From contig JAOUPA010000042.1 in assembly GCA_029880105.1 (NCBI GenBank), forward strand, positions 1 to 13,395: DNA of 13,395 nt. The letters run 5' to 3'. Numbering within the stretch: position 1 is the first letter of the stretch; each line of letters starts with the position of its first letter. Under the pieces are notes generated by a model. The model was given only the letters and a program-made list of their open reading frames with translations. It did not search any database and was not told where the DNA came from. Source of the stretch: Gammaproteobacteria bacterium. GTDB lineage: Bacteria > Pseudomonadota > Gammaproteobacteria > SZUA-229. This document shows positions 1-7,543 of the stretch, piece after piece. Both the position numbers and the translations under genes were made by a program.

Positions 1-424
1 ACTACCAATTACACTGGACTGCGTCGAGCGACGTGCAGGCGTGTCCAATCAGGTGAGTGGTTTTACCCTGCCACTGGGGGCGACGGTGAATATGGATGGT
101 ACGGCCCTGTATGAATGCGTGGCGGCTATGTTTATTGCACAGGCCTATGGCCTGGATCTGAACCTTGTCACACAATTTACCATTGTGCTCATTGCATTAC
201 TGACTTCGATTGGTGTCGCCGGTATTCCGTCAGCCAGTCTGGTAGCGATCACCATTATCCTGGGTGCGATAGGCCTGCCTCTGGAGGCGATAGGACTGAT
301 TCTGGTGGTTGATCGGGTGCTTGATATGTGTCGCACGTCAGTCAATGTGTTTAGCGATTCCTGTGCGGCCGTCACCATCGCTCGCCTTGAAGGCGAGGAT
401 GATGTGCTGCAGGCTCATAGGTAA
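1..424 (+). CDS. Sodium:dicarboxylate (glutamate/aspartate) symporter, C-terminal part
   Basis: This is a partial gene; the reading frame is open from base 2 to a TAA at 422-424, and the N-terminal part lies outside the window. The product belongs to the DAACS/SLC1 family of inner-membrane transporters, which import acidic amino acids or dicarboxylates with sodium or protons. Visible family marks are the NMDGT motif of TM7 (codons from base 89), the HP2 tip GVAGIPSA (about 212-235), and the TM8 array at 311-358. In that array the series D-x3-D-x2-R-x3-N-x3-D has the same spacing as D390, D394, R397, N401 and D405 of the archaeal homologue GltPh. The arginine in the R397 position favours an acidic amino acid such as glutamate or aspartate; this is inference. 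The usual NVxGD reads NVFSD here. The gene converges with fabI across only 16 bp, and no terminator hairpin is visible between them. Confidence 0.9.
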   Translation, partial: LPITLDCVERRAGVSNQVSGFTLPLGATVNMDGTALYECVAAMFIAQAYGLDLNLVTQFTIVLIALLTSIGVAGIPSASLVAITIILGAIGLPLEAIGLILVVDRVLDMCRTSVNVFSDSCAAVTIARLEGEDDVLQAHR

Positions 425-440
425 ATATATAAGGGCTGAA

Positions 441-1238
441 CTAGTCGACGCTTATTTCACCCATAAGGCCTGCTGTGTGGTAACCCGCATCAACATAGGT
501 GACTTCACCAGTAATACCACTGGCCAGATTTGAACACAGGAAGGCCGCGCAGTTACCCACTTCTTCGATGGTGATATTTCTGTGCAGGGGTGCACTTTGT
601 TCTACGTGCTGCAAAATGGTATTAAAGTTTGAAATACCTTTAGCTGCCAGTGTTTTGATAGGGCCGGCCGAAATAGCATTAACGCGAATACCTTCAGGCC
701 CAAGAGAATGTGCCAGGTAGCGTACATTGGCTTCCAGGCTGGCCTTGGCCAGCCCCATAACGTTATAGCCGGGGAAGGCGCGTACTGCGCCCAGGTAGCT
801 GAGTGTCAGGATGGCCGCATCTTCACGATTCTGCATCATGTGACGGCCGGCTTTGGCAATCGCCGCCAGGCTATATGAGCTGATATCGTGGGCCTGATTG
901 AAGCCATCACGGGTCAGGTTGTCCAGGTAGTCACCTTCGAGCATTTCTTTGGGGGCAAATGCTACCGAATGAATAATGACGTCGAGAGAGTCCCAGTAGT
1001 CATCCAGGTGATCGAATACCGCTTCGATTTCATCATCGTTTTCAACATCGCAGGGAATGACGATATCAGAGTCACATTCACCAGCCAGTTTTTCTACGCG
1101 TTCATGCAGGCGTTCACCCATATAGGTAAATGCAAGTTCAGCGCCTTCGCGATGCATTGCCTTGGCAATGCCCCAGGCAATTGAACGATTGCTGGCGACA
1201 CCAAAAATAAGAACACGCTTGCCACTCATAAAACCCAT
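441..1238 (-). CDS. fabI: Enoyl-[acyl-carrier-protein] reductase [NADH]
   Basis: FabI carries out the last reduction of each fatty-acid elongation cycle, converting trans-2-enoyl-ACP to acyl-ACP with NADH in the cytoplasm. The 265-residue protein is a short-chain dehydrogenase close in length to E. coli FabI (262). It shows the N-terminal nucleotide-binding stretch GVASNRSIAWGIA (residues 13-25), the SYLGA segment with Tyr148, and the catalytic pair Tyr158 and Lys165 in YNVMGLAK. The conserved NAISAGPIKTLAA (187-199) and the C-terminal GEVTYVDAG are also present. The ATG at 1238 is chosen because AAGGAG lies 9 nt upstream, whereas the second in-frame Met (codon 4) would be too far from it. 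Position 93, glycine in E. coli and a site of triclosan and diazaborine resistance mutations, is alanine here. The gene is divergent from yejA, with an 85-bp shared upstream region. Confidence 0.98.
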   Translation of the reverse strand: MGFMSGKRVLIFGVASNRSIAWGIAKAMHREGAELAFTYMGERLHERVEKLAGECDSDIVIPCDVENDDEIEAVFDHLDDYWDSLDVIIHSVAFAPKEMLEGDYLDNLTRDGFNQAHDISSYSLAAIAKAGRHMMQNREDAAILTLSYLGAVRAFPGYNVMGLAKASLEANVRYLAHSLGPEGIRVNAISAGPIKTLAAKGISNFNTILQHVEQSAPLHRNITIEEVGNCAAFLCSNLASGITGEVTYVDAGYHTAGLMGEISVD

Positions 1239-1280
1239 AAGAATTTACTCCTTGAAAAAAAGTACTGTAAACTGGGATGG

Positions 1281-1312
1281 CCTAATGTTAGGTGGAATAT
1301 AGATAAACACAA
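1281..1312 (-). promoter_or_regulatory. Possible fabI promoter with a small palindrome over its -10
   Basis: In the 85-bp fabI/yejA divergent region, the sequence CCTAATGTTAGG (1281-1292) is a 5-2-5 palindrome. Read on the minus strand it contains TAACAT (1285-1290), a 4/6 match to a sigma70 -10. This lies 16 bp from a weak -35, TTGTGT (1307-1312). A regulator binding the palindrome would cover this -10. The promoter match is poor at the -35, and a 12-bp palindrome can occur by chance, so this is only a candidate. I see no convincing promoter in the yejA direction. Confidence 0.25.
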
Positions 1313-1323
1313 CAATAAAAATC

Positions 1324-3153
1324 ATGCAACACCGCATAGTGCCGCAATTACCAATAATTTTGCTTATTTTATCTTGCCTGATGGGGTCGATGAGTGTGCT
1401 GGCCGTGCCTGCTATGGGTATGGGCTACGAGCCCAAGTACCAACCAGGTTTTGAGCATTTCGAATATGTCAGCCCAAAGGCCGAACGCGGCGGCGAGCTG
1501 GTGCTGTCCGGGTTAGGTACCTTTGACAGCCTGAACCCGTTTCTGCTCAAGGGAATTTCTGCTGATGGCCTGGGCTTGCTGGTTTTTGAAACCCTGTTAG
1601 AAAAAAGCCTGGATGAGCCATTCAGTATGTATGGCCTGATTGCGGAAGATTTTGTGCTGGCAGATGATGGCCTATCGGTGATCTTCTACATTAATCCTAA
1701 GGCACGTTTTTCAAATGGTAGTCCAATAAAAGCAGAGGATGTGAAGTTTTCTTTTGATACTTTGATGAGCAAGGCGGCACACCCGCAGTTTCGCATTTAT
1801 TACCAGGATGTCGATTCAGTTACCGTACTTGATGATCTAAGCGTCAGATTTAATTTCAAACGAAAAAATCGTGAACTGCATATGATTATTGGTGACATAG
1901 CTATTTTTTCAAAAGACTGGCTGTCTGGGCGTGATTTCTCTGAAACTGATGATGTCCTGCCGATAAGTAGCGGTCCTTATGTTGTCGATACGTATGAACG
2001 TGGTAAATATATCCGCTATAAACGCAATCCTGATTATTGGGCAGATGGATTACCGGTGCGTAAAGGTATGTATAATTTTGATCGCGTTACTTATAAATAT
2101 TACAAGGATTCAACAATCGCACTCGAGGCCTTTAAAGCGGGCGAGTTTGATTTCTTTTTTGAGAATTATTCAAAACGCTGGGCACGCTCGCACGAAGGCC
2201 CAAAATACAAATCGGGAGAAATTTTAAAAAAGGAGCTCAAGCATAGCAACAATGCTGGTATGCAGGGTTTTGCCATTAATACAAGACGTGAGCGGTTTAA
2301 AGATGTGCGAGTACGTCGTGCTTTATCGCTGGCTTATGATTTTGCCTGGGCAAATGATCACCTCTTTTATAACCAGTACGTGCGATGTGATAGCTATTTT
2401 AGTAATAGCGAGCTGGCGGCAATGGGTCTGCCTGAAGGTGATGAGCTGGTACTGCTAAACGAATATCGTGACCAATTACCGGATGAGATTTTTACCCGAG
2501 AGTGGTTGCCTCCTAGTACAGACAAAAAGGGGGAGCTGCGAGATAACCTGAAACAGGCACGAGATCTGTTAAATGAAGCTGGATGGTCAATTCGTGATGG
2601 CGTGCTCAAGAGCAAGCAGGGAGAGAACTTTACTATTGATGTATTGCTGGTGCAGAAGGGGTTTGATCGCATACTTGCACCCTATGCGCGTAACCTGAAA
2701 AAATTAGGTATAGAGATGGACTACCGAACAGTCGATTCCTCTTTATATAAGAGAAGAATTGATAACTATAATTTTGATATGGTTGTAACCAGTTTTTCTG
2801 CCTCAATGTCGCCAGGTAATGAGCTGAAAAACAGGTTTCACTCGCTCTCGGCTGATAGTAAAGGATCAGCAAACCTGCCAGGTATAAGTGATCCTGTTAT
2901 TGACGCCCTGATTGAGCGTGTGGTGAATGCAGAGGATCGTGCACAATTACTGGTTGCTTCGCGTGCACTCGATCGAGTCTTGCTGTTTGGTGAATATCTT
3001 GTGCCTAACTGGTACATAGATAAACACCGTATCGCTTATCGTGATATTTTTTCTTACCCTGAGACTTTGCCACTGTATTACGACCCAATTACCTTGTTGA
3101 TTAAGTCCTGGTGGATAAGACCTAAGCTCACTCAGATCAATACGGACATGTAA
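1324..3153 (+). CDS. yejA: Periplasmic peptide-binding protein, YejA-type (ABC transporter)
   Basis: This is the extracellular solute-binding protein (family 5) of a YejABEF-type importer; in E. coli the system takes up oligopeptides and microcin C. The 609-residue product starts with a signal peptide: a basic N-terminus, a hydrophobic core at about residues 9-22, and likely cleavage after Ala27 or Ala30. The mature protein has the YejA-like opening EPKYQPGFEHFEYVSP (36-51), then GTFDSLNPFLLKG (65-77). The family-5 signature region runs from about 106 to 140, with DDGLSVIFYINP, FSNGSPIKAEDV and the following FSFDTL. The C-terminal NWYIDKHRIAY (562-572) is also typical. It is the first gene of the operon, with yejB starting 7 nt after its stop. 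No clear Shine-Dalgarno sequence precedes the ATG. Cys18 lies in the hydrophobic core without a proper lipobox, so it is probably not a lipoprotein. The exact peptide substrate cannot be read from sequence. Confidence 0.93.
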   Translation: MQHRIVPQLPIILLILSCLMGSMSVLAVPAMGMGYEPKYQPGFEHFEYVSPKAERGGELVLSGLGTFDSLNPFLLKGISADGLGLLVFETLLEKSLDEPFSMYGLIAEDFVLADDGLSVIFYINPKARFSNGSPIKAEDVKFSFDTLMSKAAHPQFRIYYQDVDSVTVLDDLSVRFNFKRKNRELHMIIGDIAIFSKDWLSGRDFSETDDVLPISSGPYVVDTYERGKYIRYKRNPDYWADGLPVRKGMYNFDRVTYKYYKDSTIALEAFKAGEFDFFFENYSKRWARSHEGPKYKSGEILKKELKHSNNAGMQGFAINTRRERFKDVRVRRALSLAYDFAWANDHLFYNQYVRCDSYFSNSELAAMGLPEGDELVLLNEYRDQLPDEIFTREWLPPSTDKKGELRDNLKQARDLLNEAGWSIRDGVLKSKQGENFTIDVLLVQKGFDRILAPYARNLKKLGIEMDYRTVDSSLYKRRIDNYNFDMVVTSFSASMSPGNELKNRFHSLSADSKGSANLPGISDPVIDALIERVVNAEDRAQLLVASRALDRVLLFGEYLVPNWYIDKHRIAYRDIFSYPETLPLYYDPITLLIKSWWIRPKLTQINTDM

Positions 3154-3160
3154 CTCAGAT

Positions 3161-4213
3161 ATGTTTGCTTATATTGTTAAACGTTTACTACTGATGATCC
3201 CAACCCTGTTTGGTGTCATGCTGATAACTTTTGCAGTGACCCAGTTTGTACCGGGTGGGCCAGTCGAGCAGCTGGTAAGCCAGCTCGAAGGCAATACAAT
3301 GACCGGCGAGGCAAGTAGCGGTGCTCACGGTCTGTATCGAGGTGCTACTGGGCTGGATGAAGAATATATTGAAGAAATCCGGGTGCTATATGGTTTTGAT
3401 AAACCGGTGTATGAACGATTTATGAATATGGTCAGTAATTACCTTCGTTTTGACCTTGGTGATAGTTATTTTCATAATGAGTCTGTCATTGATCTGATGG
3501 CTTCTAAACTGCCTGTTTCGATTAGTCTGGGTATGTGGACTTTCTTTATCGTTTACCTTACCTGTATTCCTCTAGGTATTGCCAAGGCAGTACGTGATGG
3601 TAGTTTTTTTGATGTAGTCACCAGTACCTTAATTCTGGTGGGTTACGCCATACCCGGGTTTGTTCTGGGCATTACCTTGCTGGTGTTTTTTGGCGGCGGC
3701 AGTTTTTTTGATGTTTTTCCATTGCGGGGACTGGTTTCCGATAACTGGGATACGATGGGCTGGGGCGATAAAATTCTAGATTACCTGTGGCATATGGTAT
3801 TACCGATTATCGCGTCAGTCATTGGCAGTTTTGCAGTAATGACCATGCTGACTAAAAACAGTTTTATCGAAGAGATTAGAAAACAGTATGTGCTAACTGC
3901 CCGTGCCAAGGGGTTGTCTAACAATGTCGTACTTTATCGTCATGTCTTCAGGAACGCCATGATTCCACTGATTACCGGATTTCCGGCGGCGTTTATCGGT
4001 GCCTTTTTCACCGGTAGCCTGCTGATTGAAACTATTTTTTCGCTCGATGGGCTTGGTCTGCTTTCTTATGAATCGGTATTGAAGCGTGATTACCCCGTAG
4101 TACTTGGTTCACTCTACCTGTTTACCCTGATGGGGTTAATCGCAAAGCTGCTGGCCGATATTAGTTACGTGCTAATTGACCCGCGTATCCATTTCGAATC
4201 GGTTGACCGTTAA
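3161..4213 (+). CDS. yejB: Peptide ABC transporter permease, YejB-type
   Basis: This 350-residue inner-membrane subunit of the peptide importer pairs with YejE to form the channel. It begins with the DppB/OppB-like N-terminus YIVKRLLLMIPTLFGVMLITF (residues 4-24), the first membrane helix, and a periplasmic FVPGGPVEQ. Further helices lie at roughly 120-143, 153-178, 208-230, 270-290 and 312-335. The cytoplasmic EAA loop that docks with the ATPase is at about 238-262, with TARAKGLS followed by RHVFRNAMIPL. The long loop between helix 1 and about residue 115, with Gly- and Ser-rich stretches, is usual in YejB. The stop codon overlaps the yejE start as TAATG, indicating coupled translation. The order yejA-B-E-F matches E. 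coli. Confidence 0.95.
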   Translation: MFAYIVKRLLLMIPTLFGVMLITFAVTQFVPGGPVEQLVSQLEGNTMTGEASSGAHGLYRGATGLDEEYIEEIRVLYGFDKPVYERFMNMVSNYLRFDLGDSYFHNESVIDLMASKLPVSISLGMWTFFIVYLTCIPLGIAKAVRDGSFFDVVTSTLILVGYAIPGFVLGITLLVFFGGGSFFDVFPLRGLVSDNWDTMGWGDKILDYLWHMVLPIIASVIGSFAVMTMLTKNSFIEEIRKQYVLTARAKGLSNNVVLYRHVFRNAMIPLITGFPAAFIGAFFTGSLLIETIFSLDGLGLLSYESVLKRDYPVVLGSLYLFTLMGLIAKLLADISYVLIDPRIHFESVDR

Positions 4214-5250
4214 TGAAAATAAAGAAAGATTTTTATTTAACCCCTAACCAACGTTCATGGTTGCGATTCAAGGCAAACCGTCGTGGTTATGTCAGTCTCT
4301 GGCTGTTTAGCGTATTGTTTGTTCTGAGTATTTTTTCGGAAGTTTTGTTTAATGATAAGCCATTGTTGATTCATTATCAGGATGACTATTATTTCCCCTT
4401 TCTGTTTGCTTATCCCGAAACGACCTTTGGTGGCGACTTTGAAACAGAGGCTGATTATGCCGATGAGTATGTGCGAGAGCAGATCACCAAAGGTGATAAT
4501 TGGGTAATCAATCCTCCTGTCGAGTTTAGTTATAACACAATAAACTTTATGAGTGATGCGGCTAATCCAGCAGCCCCTTCATCACAAAATCTACTAGGTA
4601 CTGATGACCGTGGGCGTGATGTATTTTCGCGGCTGGTCTATGGTTTTCGCCTGTCAGTTCTGTTTGCATTTGCATTGACTGTAGTTGGAGTATTTATCGG
4701 AATATTTATGGGTGCTATTCAGGGTTATTTTTCAGGTAAGATCGATCTGTTTATGCAGCGCATTATTGAGGTCTGGTCATCTATGCCAGAGCTGTATCTG
4801 TTAATCATCTTTGCCTCTATTTTTCAACCGAGTATCTGGTTGTTGATTATTTTATTATCACTATTTGGCTGGATGGGACTGTCTGACTACGTGCGCGCTG
4901 AATTTTTACGTGGAAGAAATATGGACTATGTGCGGGCAGCCAAAGCAATGGGGTTGAGTGATTTTTCAATTATGCGTCATCATCTGCTGCCGAATAGCCT
5001 GACACCGGTAATTACCTTTCTACCGTTTCGAATTAGCGGTTCGATTCTTGCGTTGACCAGTCTGGATTTCCTTGGTCTTGGTGTGCCGCCTACTACGCCA
5101 AGTCTTGGTGAGCTACTGTCACAGGGCAAGGAGAATATAGAGGCCTGGTGGTTATCACTTGGTGCCTTTGTTGTTCTGGTTGGGACCTTGATGCTGTTGA
5201 TTTTTATTGGCGAGGCATTACGAGAAGCAATGGATACGCGTAAAACATGA
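4213..5250 (+). CDS. yejE: Peptide ABC transporter permease, YejE-type
   Basis: This is the second permease subunit (345 residues) of the importer, of the DppC/OppC family. It has an N-terminal membrane helix at about residues 27-43 and a periplasmic segment of roughly 80 residues rich in acidic and aromatic residues. The OppC-type signature LLGTDDRGRDVFSRLVYG follows at 127-144. Membrane helices then lie at about 147-170, 190-222, 262-285 and 313-335. The EAA loop at 239-261 reads YVRAAKAMGLSD then the RHHLLPN segment. Its ATG overlaps the yejB stop by one base (TAATG), and yejF starts one base after its stop, so the three proteins are probably made at matched levels from one mRNA. Confidence 0.95.
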   Translation: MKIKKDFYLTPNQRSWLRFKANRRGYVSLWLFSVLFVLSIFSEVLFNDKPLLIHYQDDYYFPFLFAYPETTFGGDFETEADYADEYVREQITKGDNWVINPPVEFSYNTINFMSDAANPAAPSSQNLLGTDDRGRDVFSRLVYGFRLSVLFAFALTVVGVFIGIFMGAIQGYFSGKIDLFMQRIIEVWSSMPELYLLIIFASIFQPSIWLLIILLSLFGWMGLSDYVRAEFLRGRNMDYVRAAKAMGLSDFSIMRHHLLPNSLTPVITFLPFRISGSILALTSLDFLGLGVPPTTPSLGELLSQGKENIEAWWLSLGAFVVLVGTLMLLIFIGEALREAMDTRKT

Positions 5251-5251
5251 T

Positions 5252-6862
5252 ATGAAAGAAAAACTCCTACAAGTCGAAAACCTCAGTGTTACTTTTAAAA
5301 CCCAGGGCGGTGATGTTGAGGCGGTGCGTGATATCAGTTTTGAAATTAATCAAGCTGAGACGTTAGCTATCGTTGGCGAGTCAGGATCGGGTAAATCAGT
5401 AACAGCGCTTTCAATTTTAAAACTTCACGATGAACGTCAGGTATCTTATCCTGGTGGAAAAATTAATTATCACAACAGTGGACAGATAAATAACCTGATG
5501 GCCTTTGATGAGAAGGCGATGCAATCAATCAGGGGTAGTGATATTTCCATGATCTTCCAGGAGCCGATGACCTCACTAAATCCTGTTTATACCGTCGGTG
5601 CACAGATTCAGGAATCGCTTTTGATTCATACTGATCTGAATAAATCGGAAGCAAGAAAGCGAGCCCTTGAATTGTTAGATCGTGTTGGTATTCGAGATCC
5701 ACTAAGACAGATTGATAGCTTCCCTCACGCTTTGTCAGGTGGTCAACGACAACGCGTGATGATCGCAATGGCCTTAGCCTGTAAACCAGCTTTACTGATT
5801 GCCGATGAGCCGACTACTGCACTTGATGTCACTATTCAACGACAGATACTTGATCTGCTGGTTGATTTGCAAAAAGAGTTTAATATGTCCGTGTTGTTTA
5901 TTACGCATGACCTGAACCTGGTCAGGCGCTATGCACAACGCGTCTGTGTAATGCAGCATGGCAAAATTGTCGAGCAGGGTGTTACTTCAGATATCTTTTT
6001 GCATCCAAAACACGAATATACCCAATATCTGTTAGAGAGTGAGCCTGATCACCGTATTGTGGAAATTGAGCCAGCGGCTGAATCTACAATGAAGGCGAAT
6101 AACGTACGCTGTTATTTTCCTGTTCGGCAAGGCTTCTTCAAACGCCAAATTGATGTAATTAAGGCTGTTGACAATATCAGCCTTGAAATTCGTAAAGGTG
6201 AAACATTAGGTATTGTCGGGGAGTCGGGCTCTGGTAAAACAACACTGGGTATGTCGTTATTTAGATTGCTCGATTCGAGTGGCGAAATATATTTTCGTAG
6301 CCAGAAGATTTCTGATCTCCGTGAAAAAGCGATCCGGCCCTTGCGTCGAAATTTCCAGGTGGTATTTCAGGATCCATTTTCATCGCTGTCACCGCGTATG
6401 ACGGTAGAACAGATCATCGGTGAAGGCCTAAAGCTGCATTTTCCGGAACTGAATAACGAGCAGAGGAAGGAACGTATTCTTGCGGTGCTCGACGATGTGG
6501 GTCTTCAGAGTGATATTTTATGGCGTTATCCCCATGAATTTTCGGGAGGGCAGCGCCAGCGTATTGCGATTGCCAGGGCGGTGATACTTGAACCTGAGCT
6601 TATTTTGCTCGACGAGCCAACCAGTGCGCTGGACGTTTCAGTGCAGAAGCAGGTGCTTGGCTTATTGGCAAAACTACAGAAAAAACATGGTCTTAGCTAT
6701 ATATTTATTAGCCATGATCTAAGAGTTATTCGTGCCATGTCTCACCAGGTTTTGGTGATGAAAAATGGGAAAATGGTGGAGCAAGGTTCTGTGGATAAAG
6801 TTCTGGATCACTCAGAGCATGCCTATACGCGACTCTTAGTAGGATCCTCTATTGGTATTTAA
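5252..6862 (+). CDS. yejF: Peptide ABC transporter, double ATP-binding protein, YejF-type
   Basis: This is the ATPase of the importer, with two nucleotide-binding domains fused in one chain of 536 residues (E. coli YejF is of similar length). Domain 1 has Walker A GESGSGKS (42-49), signature LSGGQ (161-165), Walker B LLIADEP (181-187) and H-loop His219. Domain 2 has Walker A GESGSGKT (323-330), FSGGQ (430-434), LILLDEP (450-456) and His488. Both domains appear catalytically intact. The frame is open further upstream to a TTG at 5207, but the ATG at 5252 is preferred because it sits one base after the yejE stop and gives the normal N-terminus MKEKLLQVENLSV. No strong Shine-Dalgarno is present, consistent with translational coupling. 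The stop is followed by an AT-rich intergenic region with no obvious terminator hairpin. Confidence 0.96.
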   Translation: MKEKLLQVENLSVTFKTQGGDVEAVRDISFEINQAETLAIVGESGSGKSVTALSILKLHDERQVSYPGGKINYHNSGQINNLMAFDEKAMQSIRGSDISMIFQEPMTSLNPVYTVGAQIQESLLIHTDLNKSEARKRALELLDRVGIRDPLRQIDSFPHALSGGQRQRVMIAMALACKPALLIADEPTTALDVTIQRQILDLLVDLQKEFNMSVLFITHDLNLVRRYAQRVCVMQHGKIVEQGVTSDIFLHPKHEYTQYLLESEPDHRIVEIEPAAESTMKANNVRCYFPVRQGFFKRQIDVIKAVDNISLEIRKGETLGIVGESGSGKTTLGMSLFRLLDSSGEIYFRSQKISDLREKAIRPLRRNFQVVFQDPFSSLSPRMTVEQIIGEGLKLHFPELNNEQRKERILAVLDDVGLQSDILWRYPHEFSGGQRQRIAIARAVILEPELILLDEPTSALDVSVQKQVLGLLAKLQKKHGLSYIFISHDLRVIRAMSHQVLVMKNGKMVEQGSVDKVLDHSEHAYTRLLVGSSIGI

Positions 6863-6888
6863 CATATTGTTTTAATTGACATATTGTA
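6862..6888 (+). repeat. 9-bp direct repeat ACATATTGT, 18-bp period
   Basis: ACATATTGT occurs at 6862-6870 and again at 6880-6888, 18 bp apart start to start, directly after the yejF stop codon. It lies upstream of the Fur-like and IscR-like sites. It could be a regulator half-site pair, but the region is very AT-rich and chance cannot be excluded. Confidence 0.3.
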
Positions 6889-6902
6889 TAAATCATAAAC
6901 AA

Positions 6903-6921
6903 AATGAGAATTATTATTATT
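6903..6921 (+). promoter_or_regulatory. Fur-box-like site upstream of iscR
   Basis: The 15-bp core TGAGAATTATTATTA (6905-6919) matches the 7-1-7 Fur consensus TGATAATNATTATCA at 12 of 14 defined positions. Its right half is part of an ATT-trinucleotide run (to about 6927), which raises the chance of a fortuitous match. The core ends 20 bp before the -35 of the iscR promoter, a plausible position for control by Fur and iron. This is a candidate based on motif only. Confidence 0.45.
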
Positions 6922-6935
6922 ATTATTTGCATAAA

Positions 6936-6960
6936 ATACTTGACTATTTTACTAGGTAAT
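6936..6960 (+). promoter_or_regulatory. Type-1 IscR binding site
   Basis: The 25-bp stretch matches the published E. coli type-1 IscR consensus at 21 of 25 positions by my alignment. It includes an intact left half (ATACTTGACTA, 6936-6946) and the central T-run, with the mismatches confined to the right half. It covers the -35 hexamer of the promoter in front of iscR. In E. coli the [2Fe-2S] form of IscR represses its own promoter through such sites, so autorepression is the natural inference here. A weaker half-site-like TTGACAT is present at 6876-6882. Confidence 0.7.
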
Positions 6961-6969
6961 AGGTAGAAT
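6940..6969 (+). promoter_or_regulatory. iscR sigma70 promoter
   Basis: A -35 TTGACT (6940-6945, 5/6 match) and a -10 TAGAAT (6964-6969, 5/6 match) are separated by 18 bp. Transcription would start near 6976, giving a leader of about 38 nt before the iscR ATG. The -35 is inside the type-1 IscR site, as expected for a repressible promoter. Confidence 0.7.
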
Positions 6970-7013
6970 AGAACTGTCAATTTTATTGAGGGAACTCACA
7001 GGAGGTTACAAAT

Positions 7014-7508
7014 ATGAAGTTATCTACTAAAGGACGTTATAGCGTTACCGCAATGCTTGATTTGGCCATTCATGATAAAGCAGGGCCGGTGACATTGGGG
7101 GATATTTCGCAGTGTCAGGGTATTTCATTGTCCTATCTGGAGCAGTTATTCTCCAGTTTGCGTAAAGCCGGTCTTGTTAAGGGGGTTCGTGGCCCAGGTG
7201 GTGGATACAGACTGGCTCAACCTGCTTCAGAAATAAGCATTGCCCAGATTGTTCGTGCTGTTGATGAAAAAGTCGATGTGACTAATTGCAATGGTGAGGG
7301 CGACTGCCAGGGTGGTGAGCGCTGCCTGACACATGAACTCTGGACAGATTTGAGTGATCGTCTGTATGAGTTTCTGGATGGAATTACACTGGCCCAGTTT
7401 GTTGATCGCCCAGGTATTCCTGAGTTGTCGATGGAGCGGGATAAGAGCATTGGTCGATTTATGCTGGCCCGTAAACAGGCAGAGGCGATTAACCGAGGAC
7501 GGGTTTAA
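7014..7508 (+). CDS. iscR: Fe-S cluster-sensing Rrf2-family regulator IscR
   Basis: IscR is a dimeric DNA-binding regulator whose [2Fe-2S] cluster reports cellular Fe-S status; it controls Fe-S biogenesis genes and its own promoter. The 164-residue protein begins MKLSTKGRYSVTAMLDLA and has the winged-helix recognition region ISLSYLEQLFSSLRKAGLV (37-55), followed by the wing RGPGGGYRLA (59-68). The cluster ligands Cys92, Cys98, Cys104 and His107 sit at exactly the E. coli residue numbers. Glu43, important in E. coli for discriminating type-1 from type-2 sites, is kept. A strong AGGAGGT (7000-7006) lies 7 nt before the ATG. The gene is monocistronic: a strong terminator follows, and no iscS, iscU or iscA lies next to it, unlike the usual isc operon. 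A related Rrf2 regulator is possible in principle, but the ligand pattern makes IscR much more likely. Confidence 0.95.
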   Translation: MKLSTKGRYSVTAMLDLAIHDKAGPVTLGDISQCQGISLSYLEQLFSSLRKAGLVKGVRGPGGGYRLAQPASEISIAQIVRAVDEKVDVTNCNGEGDCQGGERCLTHELWTDLSDRLYEFLDGITLAQFVDRPGIPELSMERDKSIGRFMLARKQAEAINRGRV

Positions 7509-7543
7509 TCGTAGTTAAAATGGACTGAATTACCTCCTCAAAT

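Noticed and set aside
425..440. Bidirectional terminator between the symporter gene and fabI
   Set aside because: The 16-bp gap and its flanks contain no inverted repeat with a T-run on either strand.
1369..1380. Lipoprotein attachment site at Cys18 of YejA
   Set aside because: The residues before the Cys (Ile-Leu-Ser) are a poor lipobox, and a better signal peptidase I site follows at Ala27/Ala30.
5207..5251. Upstream TTG start for yejF inside yejE
   Set aside because: It would add 15 residues unlike the family N-terminus; the ATG at 5252, one base after the yejE stop, fits operon structure and protein length.
6876..6904. Second promoter with the perfect -35 TTGACA at 6876-6881
   Set aside because: No -10-like hexamer lies 16-18 bp downstream; the TATAAA at 6887 is far too close.
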